A DNA stretch of 64,000 bases from Verrucomicrobiia bacterium (GTDB lineage Bacteria; Verrucomicrobiota; Verrucomicrobiia; Limisphaerales; DASXHY01). Position numbers and translations under genes: made by a program. Shown here one piece after another: positions 36,052-43,724 of the stretch. Each line of letters begins with the position of its first letter. The stretch's first letter is position 1. The notes under the pieces are model-generated. The model saw only the letters and a list, made by a program, of their open reading frames with translations. It was not told the DNA's origin and did not search any database. The stretch is from positions 1 through 64,000 of the forward strand of contig DASPIL010000066.1 of NCBI GenBank assembly GCA_035629175.1, in the 5' to 3' direction.

Positions 36052-37536
36052 TTATTTCGGCTTCAATTGCGGGAACAGGATCACGTCGCGAATGCTCTCC
36101 TGGCCGAGCAGCATCATGCACAGGCGATCGATCCCAATTCCGATCCCGCCTGCGGGCGGCATCCCATGCTCGAGCGCGATCAGGAAATCCTCGTCGACCT
36201 TCTGTTGTTCGCCTCCCGCCTGATGCTCCAGGCGGTCGCGCTGGACGATCGGATCGTTCTGCTCGGTATAGCCCGGGGAAATCTCCTGGCCGTTGATGCA
36301 GCATTCGAAGACTTCAACACACGTGGGATCCTCAGGCGACAGTTTCGCGAGCGGCACGAGTTCCTTGGGCAGATGCGTGACGAACGTTGGCTGAATCAGG
36401 GTCGGTTCAATCAGCTTTTCGAACACCGCACCCGTGACTTCAAAATCCTCGTAGCCCTTGGCAATGTCGCCGGCGAGCTTCAGATCTTCCATGGCCCGGC
36501 GGCGGCGTTCTTCGGGCGTGACGTCAAACCAATCATTCCCCGCCACACCACGGACGAGATCCTTGTACTTCGCGCGCTTCCAATGCGGCGTCAGGTCGAT
36601 CGTCTTTTGCACGCCGCCTTCAGCGTCCTTGTGCTCGATCACCAATGTTCCAAGGACTTTCTCAGCCACGTGGCAGATCAGCGATTCCACGGTCTCAAGC
36701 ATCACCTCATAATCCGCAAACGCGTGATACGCCTCGAGCATTGTGAATTCCGGATTGTGCCGCCGCGATAATCCCTCATTGCGAAAGTTCTTTCCGATCT
36801 CGAACAGTTTGTCGATTCCGCCGACGAGCAGCCGCTTGTGGTAGAGCTCGGGCGCGATCCGCAAATAGAAATCGCTGCCAAGCGCGTTGTGAAACGTCTT
36901 GAACGGCTGGGCCGCGGCGCCGCCGGGGATCGGCTGCATCGCGGGGGTCTCCACCTCGATGTAACCGCGGCTGGCGAAGAACTGCCGGATCTCGTGCACA
37001 ATGGCGCTGCGCTTCAGGAAGACGTTCTTCACGTCAGGGTTTCCGATCAGGTCGAGATACCGCTGGCGATAGCGAATCTCCATGTCTTCAACCCCGTGCC
37101 ACTTTGCCGGAGGAGGCCGCAGGGCCTTTGAAAGGATGGTGAAGGATTCCAGCTTGATGCTTGGCTCGTTTGTCTTGGTGCGGAACAGCGTGCCCGTGAC
37201 GCCAATGAAATCACCCAGGTCGAGATGCGTGAAGATGCTGAACTGCTCGTCGCCAATGACGTTCTTCTGCGCGTAGACCTGGATTCGGCCGCTTTGATCG
37301 CGCACGTCGATGAACATGCTCTTGCCCATGTCACGGTGCGCGGTGATCCGGCCAGCGACGGAGACACGTGTGCCTTCGGGCAGTTCGCCCTGGTCGAACC
37401 GCGAGCGGGCGTCGTTGCAGGAACGGTCAGGCGTGAACTTGTTCCTGAATGGATCAATGCCCTTGCTGCGCAAAGCCTCGAGCTTCGCCTTCCGCTGCGC
37501 CATCAGCGCGTCCAAAGATTGATGCTGCTGTTCCAT
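36052..37536 (-). CDS. lysS: Lysyl-tRNA synthetase, class II
   Basis: A protein of 494 residues from the ATG at 37536, giving MEQQHQSLDALMAQRKAKLE; the frame to 37578 is unsupported. The N-terminal OB-fold anticodon domain (about 55-150) has RVSVAGRITAHRDMGKSMF and DFIGVTGTLFRTKTNE. The class II catalytic domain (about 165-494) has RYRQRYLDLI (motif 1 region), FEIGKNFRNEGLSRRHNPEF (motif 2) and GIGIGIDRLCMMLLGQESI (motif 3), ending ILFPQLKPK. All are intact and length is typical. It charges tRNA-Lys. It is convergent with the DUF6498 gene (20 bp apart). Confidence 0.96.
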   Translation of the reverse strand: MEQQHQSLDALMAQRKAKLEALRSKGIDPFRNKFTPDRSCNDARSRFDQGELPEGTRVSVAGRITAHRDMGKSMFIDVRDQSGRIQVYAQKNVIGDEQFSIFTHLDLGDFIGVTGTLFRTKTNEPSIKLESFTILSKALRPPPAKWHGVEDMEIRYRQRYLDLIGNPDVKNVFLKRSAIVHEIRQFFASRGYIEVETPAMQPIPGGAAAQPFKTFHNALGSDFYLRIAPELYHKRLLVGGIDKLFEIGKNFRNEGLSRRHNPEFTMLEAYHAFADYEVMLETVESLICHVAEKVLGTLVIEHKDAEGGVQKTIDLTPHWKRAKYKDLVRGVAGNDWFDVTPEERRRRAMEDLKLAGDIAKGYEDFEVTGAVFEKLIEPTLIQPTFVTHLPKELVPLAKLSPEDPTCVEVFECCINGQEISPGYTEQNDPIVQRDRLEHQAGGEQQKVDEDFLIALEHGMPPAGGIGIGIDRLCMMLLGQESIRDVILFPQLKPK

Positions 37537-37585
37537 AAATGCAGCGGGCAGGAAACACCAAAGCGAAGGCGAATCCAAGAAGCGA

Positions 37586-37800
37586 ATCGCTGGAGCGCCG
37601 GCTTGCAGCCTAATGCCTTACGATGATCAAGGAACCGATCGCGCGCGAATTGGCGAATGGCGGATGCCACAAAGGAGAAACGTGTCGCAAGGTTTTTAGG
37701 TGCCCGCATTCACAGCAGCCTGCCGGCTTGGAAGCGCGGCGATACAGTCCCGACTCGTCGCGAGAAACCGGCGCCACGGCCGGACGCTGCGCAGTCCCGC
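37586..37800. repeat. Spacer with dispersed imperfect repeat units
   Basis: The 308-bp spacer between lysS and the flavoprotein gene carries no convincing gene. It contains units related to other spacers of this window. A core at about 37722-37767 starts GCCGGCTTGGAAGCGCGGCG and ends TCGTCGCGAGAAAC; it matches 42513-42552 over about 40 bp with few changes. Another unit near 37593-37612 (GGAGCGCCGGCTTGCAGCC) resembles motifs at 52930. Short frames here are chance readings of the repeat. Confidence 0.6.
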
Positions 37801-37844
37801 TTTGACACCTTTGTCGAAACGGGCTTTGCTACGGGCATCCAGAT

Positions 37845-38558
37845 ATGAGCCGTGAAGCAACTGAAATGACTGTGGAGTCAGTGACAAGTGAAGTTTCCGA
37901 CACGAAAACCGTTCGGCTCAAGTGGCCTGACCGTTACAACCCCGACTTCAAAACAGGCCAGTTCATCACCTGCTTTTGGCCCGACGAACCGAATTACAAG
38001 CGCGCCTATTCGCTTTCCTCCTGCGCGCTGGATCGCGGCTTTTATGAGTTCACTGTTCGGCGCGATGGCAAGATGGGCACGCGCATTGTGGATTGGATCA
38101 AGCCGGGCCAGAGGATGATGGTCCTTCCGCCGACGGGACGATTCCTTCCTGTTTACGAGCCGGGCAAGCATCTCATCTGCATCGCGGGCGGCTCGGGTGT
38201 TACCCCCTTCCGCAGCTTTGTCCGTGAAGCCACATGGCGAAAGCTGGAGACGAAGATCACCATTCTCTACAGCGTTCGCACAACAAACGACGTCATTTTC
38301 AACGAGGAATTTCGCCGCTTGGAACAGGAGAACCCCAACTTCAAGTTCCTGGTGACCTGCACGCGCCTGGCAGCGCAGGACCCTTGGATCGGCCGCCGCG
38401 GCCGCATCGAACCTGCATGGCTCCGCGAGCATACAACGGACCTCGCCAACACAGTTTTTTATGCATGCGGGCCCAACGCGCTTGTCGAGTTTGCCGAGGG
38501 CATCGTCTTTGAACTGGGTGCAACGAAGCAGCAGATGAAGACCGAAAAGTGGGGATAA
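37845..38558 (+). CDS. Ferredoxin/flavodoxin reductase-like FAD oxidoreductase
   Basis: A 237-residue soluble flavoprotein. The FAD-binding barrel (about 8-105) contains FKTGQFITCFWP and KRAYSLSSCALD, the RxYSxxS motif that binds FAD, then FTVRRDGKMGTRIVDWI. The NAD(P)-binding domain (about 110-237) has ICIAGGSGVTPFRSFVREA, ILYSVRTTNDVIFNEEF and VFYACGPNALVEF, and ends KTEKWG. This is the minimal ferredoxin-NADP reductase fold without an attached ferredoxin. It probably passes electrons between NAD(P)H and a separate carrier. The terminal aromatic (Trp-Gly) lies where NADP-dependent reductases stack on FAD. Its partner is unknown. It stands alone between lysS and gcvT. Confidence 0.87.
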   Translation: MSREATEMTVESVTSEVSDTKTVRLKWPDRYNPDFKTGQFITCFWPDEPNYKRAYSLSSCALDRGFYEFTVRRDGKMGTRIVDWIKPGQRMMVLPPTGRFLPVYEPGKHLICIAGGSGVTPFRSFVREATWRKLETKITILYSVRTTNDVIFNEEFRRLEQENPNFKFLVTCTRLAAQDPWIGRRGRIEPAWLREHTTDLANTVFYACGPNALVEFAEGIVFELGATKQQMKTEKWG

Positions 38559-38599
38559 GCGTCCTTCCCGTGGCGCACACGAATCAGCGAAGCCGTTGA

Positions 38600-38790
38600 T
38601 GATCAGACAGAAGGGTGAGTCGCCCAGGCTCAGCTCCATCTTAACTCCCTCTCTTCCGCTCGGAGCGGAGGAGAGGGGCTGGCGAAAGGAGGAGCGTTTA
38701 GACCTGAAATTGACGTCACGCTGTAGGATGAATCAGAGCTCCCTCTCCCCCGACCCCTGGATGCTGTGGGAGAAACCGGCTTTTCATTTC
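38600..38790. repeat. Spacer with CCCTCTC-type palindromic repeat
   Basis: The spacer before gcvT contains a strong inverted repeat at about 38647-38677, where CCCTCTcttCCGCTC faces GCGGaggAGAGGGG. A second half unit, CTCCCTCTCCCCCGACCCC, lies near 38741-38758. This looks like a REP/MITE-like intergenic element, not a gene or a glycine riboswitch. The upstream reading frame of gcvT runs through it by chance. Confidence 0.5.
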
Positions 38791-38817
38791 CCGTCTTCAA
38801 ACCTACCTTCAACCGCC

Positions 38818-39969
38818 ATGTTGAAACGAACACCCCTGTTTGAGTCGCACCAGAAGCTTGGCGGCAAGCTGATCGAATTCGGAGGCTGGGAAATGCCCGT
38901 GCAATACACTAGCATCAGCGACGAACATCTCGCCGTGCGAAACGGGGCAGGGGTTTTCGACATCTCACACATGGGCGAGATCACCGTGAGCGGCGACGCA
39001 GCGTCGGAGTTTCTGAATTCGGTCCTCACCAACGACATAAAAAAACTCTCCCCAGGTGAGGGCCAATACACCTTGATGTGCAACGAACGGGGCGGCGTTG
39101 TGGATGACCTGTATGCCTATCAGTTGTCGGAAAACGTTTTCCTGCTCGTCGTCAATGCCTCGCGAACTGTCGGTGATGTCGCATGGTTGCAGCAGCGGCT
39201 TCAGGCATTCGCGAATCAAGCCAGCGTGAAGATGACGGACGCATCGCATAATTATGCGGCCATCGCCGTTCAGGGGCCACGCGTGGCTGAGTTCATCAAC
39301 GAATGCATTCAAGGCCCGTCCACGTGCGGGCTTCGCGTGGGGCGGGTAACCGACCTGAAGAAAAACCAGATCGGCGGCTTTCCCTGGCACGGTGCCACGG
39401 TGCTGGTCTCGCGCACGGGCTATACCGGCGAGGACGGTTTTGAAATCGTCGGTCGCGATGAGTCGATCCAGCAGATTTGGGATTCCTTGCTCCTGCATGG
39501 CCAGCCGTTCGGTATCAAGCCGTGCGGCTTGGGGGCGCGCGACACGCTTCGAACCGAAGTGTGTTATCCGCTTTACGGCCATGAGCTCGATGAAAACACC
39601 ACGCCGATCGAGGCGGGACTCGCCTTTTTCGTAGCGCTCGACAAGGGAGATTTCGTTGGCCGGACTGTGTTGGCTGAGCAAAAAGCGAACGGCGTCGCGA
39701 AAAAATGCGTGGCCTTCAAGATGTCGGACAAATCCGCTCCGCCGCGGCCGCATTATCCGATCTGGATCAATGGCAAGCAGGCCGGCGAAGTTGTCAGCGG
39801 AACGCAGAGTCCTTCCCTCAACGCCGGGATAGGTCTTGGATACGTCCCGGCTCAATTCGCGAAGGCAGGAACCGCGATTGAAATTGAAATCCGCGGCAAA
39901 CGCTTTCCCGCTGTCACGGTGAAAAAACCGATTCTAACGAAACGCGTTTCGGGTAGTCCCGCTACGTAG
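38818..39969 (+). CDS. gcvT: Glycine cleavage system T protein (aminomethyltransferase)
   Basis: A protein of 383 residues from the ATG at 38818, giving MLKRTPLFESHQKLGGKLIE, the usual T-protein start. The longer frame runs through a repeat. Motifs include FGGWEMPVQYTSISDEHLAV, GVFDISHMGEI (catalytic Asp region), LTNDIKKLSPGEGQYTLMCN, LVVNASRTVGDVAWL, VSRTGYTGEDGFEI and GARDTLRTEVCYPLYGHELD. It transfers the methylene group of lipoyl-bound aminomethyl to tetrahydrofolate, releasing ammonia. gcvH follows after about 220 bp that hold a repeat, and lipA lies further on. gcvP is not in the window. Length and motifs are standard. Confidence 0.95.
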   Translation: MLKRTPLFESHQKLGGKLIEFGGWEMPVQYTSISDEHLAVRNGAGVFDISHMGEITVSGDAASEFLNSVLTNDIKKLSPGEGQYTLMCNERGGVVDDLYAYQLSENVFLLVVNASRTVGDVAWLQQRLQAFANQASVKMTDASHNYAAIAVQGPRVAEFINECIQGPSTCGLRVGRVTDLKKNQIGGFPWHGATVLVSRTGYTGEDGFEIVGRDESIQQIWDSLLLHGQPFGIKPCGLGARDTLRTEVCYPLYGHELDENTTPIEAGLAFFVALDKGDFVGRTVLAEQKANGVAKKCVAFKMSDKSAPPRPHYPIWINGKQAGEVVSGTQSPSLNAGIGLGYVPAQFAKAGTAIEIEIRGKRFPAVTVKKPILTKRVSGSPAT

Positions 39970-40170
39970 CGCAGGTCTCCGAACCTGTCCCGCCCTCCGC
40001 AGTAGCTGCTACGAAGGACGGGCCGCATCGCCGCGCGTCCAGGCCGGCTGGGGGTGAATCTCGCCGGGCAGAAGAAAATCTGCGAAACACGCACCTTGGA
40101 AACCGGCCTGGAAATCTGCCCGGCGTTCGAATTGAAGAATTCAGTTTCCAAACGAGATGCAAGGCGTAAT
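39955..40170. repeat. Dispersed repeat unit between gcvT and gcvH
   Basis: The spacer starts with GTAGCGCAGGTCTCCGAACC at about 39965, related to CTGTAGCGCCGACTTCCGAG at 42562. Inverted elements are present (CCGTCCTTCGTAGCAGCTACT is the complement of about 39999-40022). Units of this style (TAGCGC, cytosine-rich CCGA..CTG) look like members of the same dispersed family as at 37586 and 42420. No gene is seen. Confidence 0.5.
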
Positions 40171-40192
40171 CTGCTGCGGCTTTTAAACTGTT

Positions 40193-40576
40193 ATGAGCAA
40201 CGTTCCTTCCGATTTGAAATATACGAAATCGCATGAATGGGTGCGGATTGCGGGCGATGTCGCCACCGTCGGCATCACCGACCACGCCCAGCATGAACTG
40301 ACCGATGTGGTATTTGTCGAGCTGCCTGAAGCTGGCCGCAAGGTCAAGGCAGGTGAGCCGTGCGCCGTGGTGGAGTCGGTCAAGACAGCGAGCGACATCT
40401 ATTCTCCCGTGACTGGCGAGATCACCGAGATCAACAAATCGGTCACGGACAATCCCGCGCTTGTAAACACAGATCCTTACGCTGGCGGCTGGTTCTACAA
40501 GGTGCGGCTCTCCAACACGGGCGAACTCGACGGCCTCATGGCTGCCGCAGAATACCAGGCGCAGATCGGCGGATGA
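40193..40576 (+). CDS. gcvH: Glycine cleavage system H protein
   Basis: A 127-residue lipoyl carrier. It starts MSNVPSDLKYTKSHEWVRIA and has GITDHAQHELTDVVFVELPE and the lipoylation motif CAVVESVKTASDIYSPVTGE, with Lys64 as the attachment site. The C-terminus (NPALVNTDPYAGGWFYKVRL) is standard. It shuttles aminomethyl and reducing equivalents between the P, T and L proteins. lipA, which completes its lipoyl group, lies only about 300 bp downstream, with a glutaredoxin-like gene between. This arrangement makes metabolic sense and suggests a common unit. Confidence 0.96.
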   Translation: MSNVPSDLKYTKSHEWVRIAGDVATVGITDHAQHELTDVVFVELPEAGRKVKAGEPCAVVESVKTASDIYSPVTGEITEINKSVTDNPALVNTDPYAGGWFYKVRLSNTGELDGLMAAAEYQAQIGG

Positions 40577-40628
40577 ATTTTCCAGCGAACACCCGTTGCA
40601 TTTTTATCGGGCGTGGCGAGTTTATACC

Positions 40629-40892
40629 GTGAATGCGAAAAGGATCCGACTTTTCATCAAGCCGTATTGCGGCTGGTGTCACAAGGCAATGCGATGGCTC
40701 GACGATCACGACATCGAATACGAAACCATTGATGTCATGGCGGATGAATCTGCCTACGACGAAATGATCCGCATTTCCGATCAGGAGCTGGCGCCCGTCA
40801 TCGATGTGAACGGCGAGGTGCTCGCCGACTTTGGGCCGGATCAGCTCGAAGCGTTCTGGAACAAACTGGAAAAGAAAAATGCCCGCGCCTAG
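40629..40892 (+). CDS. Glutaredoxin-like protein (CGWC)
   Basis: A protein of 87 residues from the GTG at 40629 (MNAKRIRLFIKPYCGWCHKA); a TTG-initiated frame from 40596 adds 11 poorly supported residues. The thioredoxin fold is short, with an active site PYCGWC at the end of the first strand, DIEYETIDV, ELAPVIDVNGEVLADF (cis-Pro region APVI) and a C-terminal helix. The CGWC site differs from the usual CPYC and CGFS. It overlaps the start of lipA by 14 bp and follows gcvH by 52 bp. A role in redox or Fe-S supply to LipA is an inference from the overlap. Confidence 0.85.
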   Translation: MNAKRIRLFIKPYCGWCHKAMRWLDDHDIEYETIDVMADESAYDEMIRISDQELAPVIDVNGEVLADFGPDQLEAFWNKLEKKNARA

Positions 40893-41787
40893 TTCGACGG
40901 AAATCCGCCCGCGTCCGCGCCTGCCGGAATGGCTGCGCATCAAGCTGCCGACGTCCGACACGTTTTCCCATACCCGCTCGCTGCTCGACGAGTTGAAGCT
41001 GCACACGGTTTGCGAAAGCGCCAAGTGCCCAAATCATTGGGAATGCTGGAGCAAGGGAACGGCGACGTTCATGATCGCAGGCGATCGATGCACCCGTGCT
41101 TGCGGTTTTTGTGCGGTCTCCACGGCCAAGCCATTGGCGCTCGAGGCGGATGAACCGCAGCGGGTCGCTGAGGCCGCGCGGCGGATGCGATTGCGGCACG
41201 TGGTGATCACGGCCGTGGCGCGGGACGACTTGAAGGACGGCGGGGCGGAACATTTCCGGAGAACAATCGAGGCAGTGCGCCAGTTGAGCCCTGGAATCGT
41301 GATTGAAGTGCTCACGCCTGATTTCAACGACAGCGACGCGTGCATTGAGAATGTTCTTCACGCACGGCCGCAGATATTCAATCACAACCTGGAAACTGTG
41401 CGCCGCCTCACGCCCGCCGTCCGGCATCGCGCCACCTACGATCGCTCACTGAGCGTGTTGCAAAAGGCCAAGTCGCGAGCGGACTATGCCCTGCACACGA
41501 AGTCGGGGATGATGCTTGGTCTTGGCGAGCGGGAGGACGAGGTTGTCGAAGCGATGCGCGACTTGCGCGCTGCGGGTTGCGACATCCTCACGCTTGGCCA
41601 ATATCTGCAGCCGACGTTGAAACATCTGCAGGTCGTTGAATTTGTCAGCCCCGCCCAATTTGAACGGCTGGGTGCGATCGCGAGGGAAATGGGATTCGTG
41701 CACGTCGCGAGCGGCCCGATGGTGCGGAGTTCGTATCATGCGGACGAGTTTCACGGAGCCGAGCAATCTGCTGAACCGCGCTGCTAG
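40879..41787 (+). CDS. lipA: Lipoyl synthase
   Basis: A protein of 302 residues from the ATG at 40879, which overlaps the 3' end of the glutaredoxin gene by 14 bp. LipA inserts two sulfurs into protein-bound octanoyl groups, using S-adenosylmethionine and a sacrificial Fe-S cluster. The auxiliary cluster motif CESAKCPNHWEC (C-x4-C-x5-C) and the radical SAM motif CTRACGFC (C-x3-C-x2-C) are both intact, and the terminal RSSYHADEF supplies the Ser ligand. Other conserved parts are EVLTPDF, NHNLETVRRL, KSGMMLGLGE and TLGQYLQPT. lipB is not in the window. The client GcvH is encoded just upstream. Confidence 0.96.
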   Translation: MPAPSSTEIRPRPRLPEWLRIKLPTSDTFSHTRSLLDELKLHTVCESAKCPNHWECWSKGTATFMIAGDRCTRACGFCAVSTAKPLALEADEPQRVAEAARRMRLRHVVITAVARDDLKDGGAEHFRRTIEAVRQLSPGIVIEVLTPDFNDSDACIENVLHARPQIFNHNLETVRRLTPAVRHRATYDRSLSVLQKAKSRADYALHTKSGMMLGLGEREDEVVEAMRDLRAAGCDILTLGQYLQPTLKHLQVVEFVSPAQFERLGAIAREMGFVHVASGPMVRSSYHADEFHGAEQSAEPRC

Positions 41788-42398
41788 CCGGCAGCCGCAT
41801 TTCGGCGCAGCAGGAAGATCATTGCGGCCAGCACCAGCAGGCCGAAGATCAATGCGATCACGGTTGCGATGGTTTTGACGGTCTTCGCCTTGTTCAGCGC
41901 CCGCGCTGTGCGCTGCTTTTCTGCCTGCATGAAGAGCGCCAATTCCTTCTCCAATGAAACGATTGAGTCCTCGTCCTTGAGCGACAGGGTCAGCCAGGGG
42001 GTTGATGAACTTCCAATTTCGGCTGGCAGGCGCTTCAAGACTTCAGCCGACGCAGGCTGAAATCCATTTTGCTTCCAAAAGGGAGCGTCTTCACGCGTCC
42101 AGAGCCGTGCGATCCCGTGGTTCAACGCCAGCGACTGCATGCGTTCCCAGAACATTGGACGCACGGTCTCTGCGAGGCTGAAATCGGGGAACGCTTCCCC
42201 GCGCAACACAGCGTGCCGTTGAACGATCTGAAACCCAATTCCGCCCACAACGTTTTCTGCGCCGTCCACGGCGACCTGATACTCGGTCAGGCGGCGTTCC
42301 ATGTCTGGCACGTCGAATCGCATGCTGTTCCATAGCGGACGCAGGGCAGGGAGGTCATCCAGAGTGGCGCGGCGCACGCGCAGGGGACCCGGGTTCAT
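41784..42398 (-). CDS. GNAT-like protein with a C-terminal membrane anchor
   Basis: A 204-residue protein. The N-terminal 130 residues (VRRATLDDLPALRPLWNSMR, YQVAVDGAENVVGGIGFQIV, LALNHGIARLWTREDA, FWKQNGFQPA) follow the GNAT acetyltransferase strand and helix order. The acetyl-CoA loop (R/Q-x-x-G-x-G/A) is not obvious, so it may be inactive or divergent. A helical linker (about 150-175) leads to one C-terminal transmembrane segment, TIATVIALIFGLLVLAAMIF, followed by a basic tail RRNAAAG. This predicts a tail-anchored protein with a cytosolic GNAT-like domain. It is convergent with lipA (stops overlap by 4 bp). Function is unknown; the fold call rests on weak motifs. Confidence 0.68.
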   Translation of the reverse strand: MNPGPLRVRRATLDDLPALRPLWNSMRFDVPDMERRLTEYQVAVDGAENVVGGIGFQIVQRHAVLRGEAFPDFSLAETVRPMFWERMQSLALNHGIARLWTREDAPFWKQNGFQPASAEVLKRLPAEIGSSSTPWLTLSLKDEDSIVSLEKELALFMQAEKQRTARALNKAKTVKTIATVIALIFGLLVLAAMIFLLRRNAAAG

Positions 42399-42419
42399 GA
42401 TTTGTGATCTTAGGCAACC

Positions 42420-42700
42420 CAGTTGCGAGGTTCAATAGCTGGGTCGCGGAGAGTTCCAGGGCGGTGGTCTGTCGCGAGTATTGCACGTGTGGGAGTTGTC
42501 CATGTGAAGCCCGCTTGGAAGCCAGCGATAGTCCCGACTCATCGGGAGAAACGCGCGCTACCTGTAGCGCCGACTTCCGAGTCTGCTGTGTCGCAGGATT
42601 CCCTACCTGTCCGGCGCGATTCACGCAGTACCGCTTTAGAAGCGCGGCGATACTGCCCTGTCGTCGGCAGCGGGGTTTTGTGAATGGCAGGAAAGGTTTG
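42420..42700. repeat. Spacer built of dispersed repeat units
   Basis: The 368-bp spacer before mqnD holds no real gene; the long frame reading into mqnD crosses it by chance. Units include GCTTGGAAGCCAGCGATAGT at 42513 followed by an element ending CATCGGGAGAAAC, matching 37727-37767. GTAGCGCCGACTTCCGAGTC at 42563 is related to 39965. GTCGCAGGATTCCCTACCTG at 42591 and a partial copy of the first unit, GCGGCGATACTGCC, are at about 42643. Several units occur head to tail here, so this is the clearest member of the family in the window. Confidence 0.62.
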
Positions 42701-42766
42701 GAAAGGTGCGCTGCGCTTGTTGGAAACGGCTTGCTTCAGGTGCGTCCGGGTCTAAGTTTTGCGCCC

Positions 42767-43618
42767 ATGCAGAATCAGACGTTGACGCTTGGCCACTCGC
42801 CCGACCCGGATGACGCTTTCATGTTTTACGCCCTGGCGAAGGACTTGATCCCAACGAGCGGATTCCGTTTCGAACATATACTCCAGGATATTCAAACCTT
42901 GAACGAGCGGGCCACGCGCGGGGAGTTGGACATTTCCGCCGTGAGCATTCATGCGTATGCATATGTGAGTGATCAATACGCGCTGCTGCCGAGCGGTGCC
43001 AGCATGGGTGACGGTTACGGACCCATGCTCGTCGCGAAGCAGCCGTTTACGAAGTCCGAGATTTCGAAGCGCCGGATCGCCGTCCCCGGAACAATGACGA
43101 GCGCGTTCCTTGCCCTGCAACTCTGGCTGGGAAAACCTGCGAAGGAATTTGAGTTTGTCGTCGTGCCGTTTGACCAGATTTTCGAGGCTGTCCGATCGGG
43201 GAAGGCGGATGTGGGCCTGATCATTCACGAGGGGCAGTTGACGTATCAAAACGAAGGGCTCGTTGTCTGCGAAGACCTCGGCGTGTGGTGGGGTCGCGAA
43301 AACGATGGCTTGCCGCTGCCGCTCGGCGGGAATGTGATACACAAGCGTTTCGCGCCCGAGGTTCGCAGCACGATTTCCGAAGTTCTCACGGCAAGCATTC
43401 AGTTCAGCCTGGATCATCGCGCTGAAGCAGTGCAACACGCGCTCCAGTTTGCGCGCGACATGGGCCGCGATCTTGCCGACAGGTTTGTTGGAATGTACGT
43501 AAACCATTGGACCCTGGACTATGGCAAGCGCGGACGGGAATCGATCCGCCGTTTCCTGCATCGCGGATTCGAGCAGGGGCTCATCCCACATCGGCAGGAG
43601 TTGGAGTTTGTGCACTGA
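42767..43618 (+). CDS. mqnD: 1,4-dihydroxy-6-naphthoate synthase MqnD
   Basis: A protein of 283 residues from the ATG at 42767, giving MQNQTLTLGHSPDPDDAFMF, the family start. Periplasmic-binding-like fold motifs follow: FEHILQDIQTLNERATRGEL, DISAVSIHAYAYVSDQYALL, PSGASMGDGYGPMLVAK, IAVPGTMTSAFLALQLW, VPFDQIFEAVRSGKADVGLI, HEGQLTYQ and LGVWWGRENDGLPLPLGGNV. The enzyme converts cyclic dehypoxanthinyl futalosine to 1,4-dihydroxy-6-naphthoate in the futalosine route to menaquinone. Partners MqnA, MqnB, MqnC and MqnE are not in the window. It stands alone, with a repeat-filled spacer upstream. Confidence 0.94.
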   Translation: MQNQTLTLGHSPDPDDAFMFYALAKDLIPTSGFRFEHILQDIQTLNERATRGELDISAVSIHAYAYVSDQYALLPSGASMGDGYGPMLVAKQPFTKSEISKRRIAVPGTMTSAFLALQLWLGKPAKEFEFVVVPFDQIFEAVRSGKADVGLIIHEGQLTYQNEGLVVCEDLGVWWGRENDGLPLPLGGNVIHKRFAPEVRSTISEVLTASIQFSLDHRAEAVQHALQFARDMGRDLADRFVGMYVNHWTLDYGKRGRESIRRFLHRGFEQGLIPHRQELEFVH

Positions 43619-43724
43619 GTGGGAATAAGTTTTTGAGAATCCTTTTGACTCACAAGGACATGGGAGTACGGTTGTCGGCATCACCGGAAGAACCACCTGA
43701 TCCCGGTATTATTTTTTTCGCGGA

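Noticed and set aside
37623-37848. Short plus-strand frames between lysS and the flavoprotein gene
   Set aside because: They read through dispersed repeat units that recur in other spacers, with no protein-like pattern.
38559-38817. Possible glycine riboswitch upstream of gcvT
   Set aside because: The region is dominated by a CCCTCTC palindromic repeat and lacks the conserved glycine-riboswitch core elements, so no riboswitch is called.
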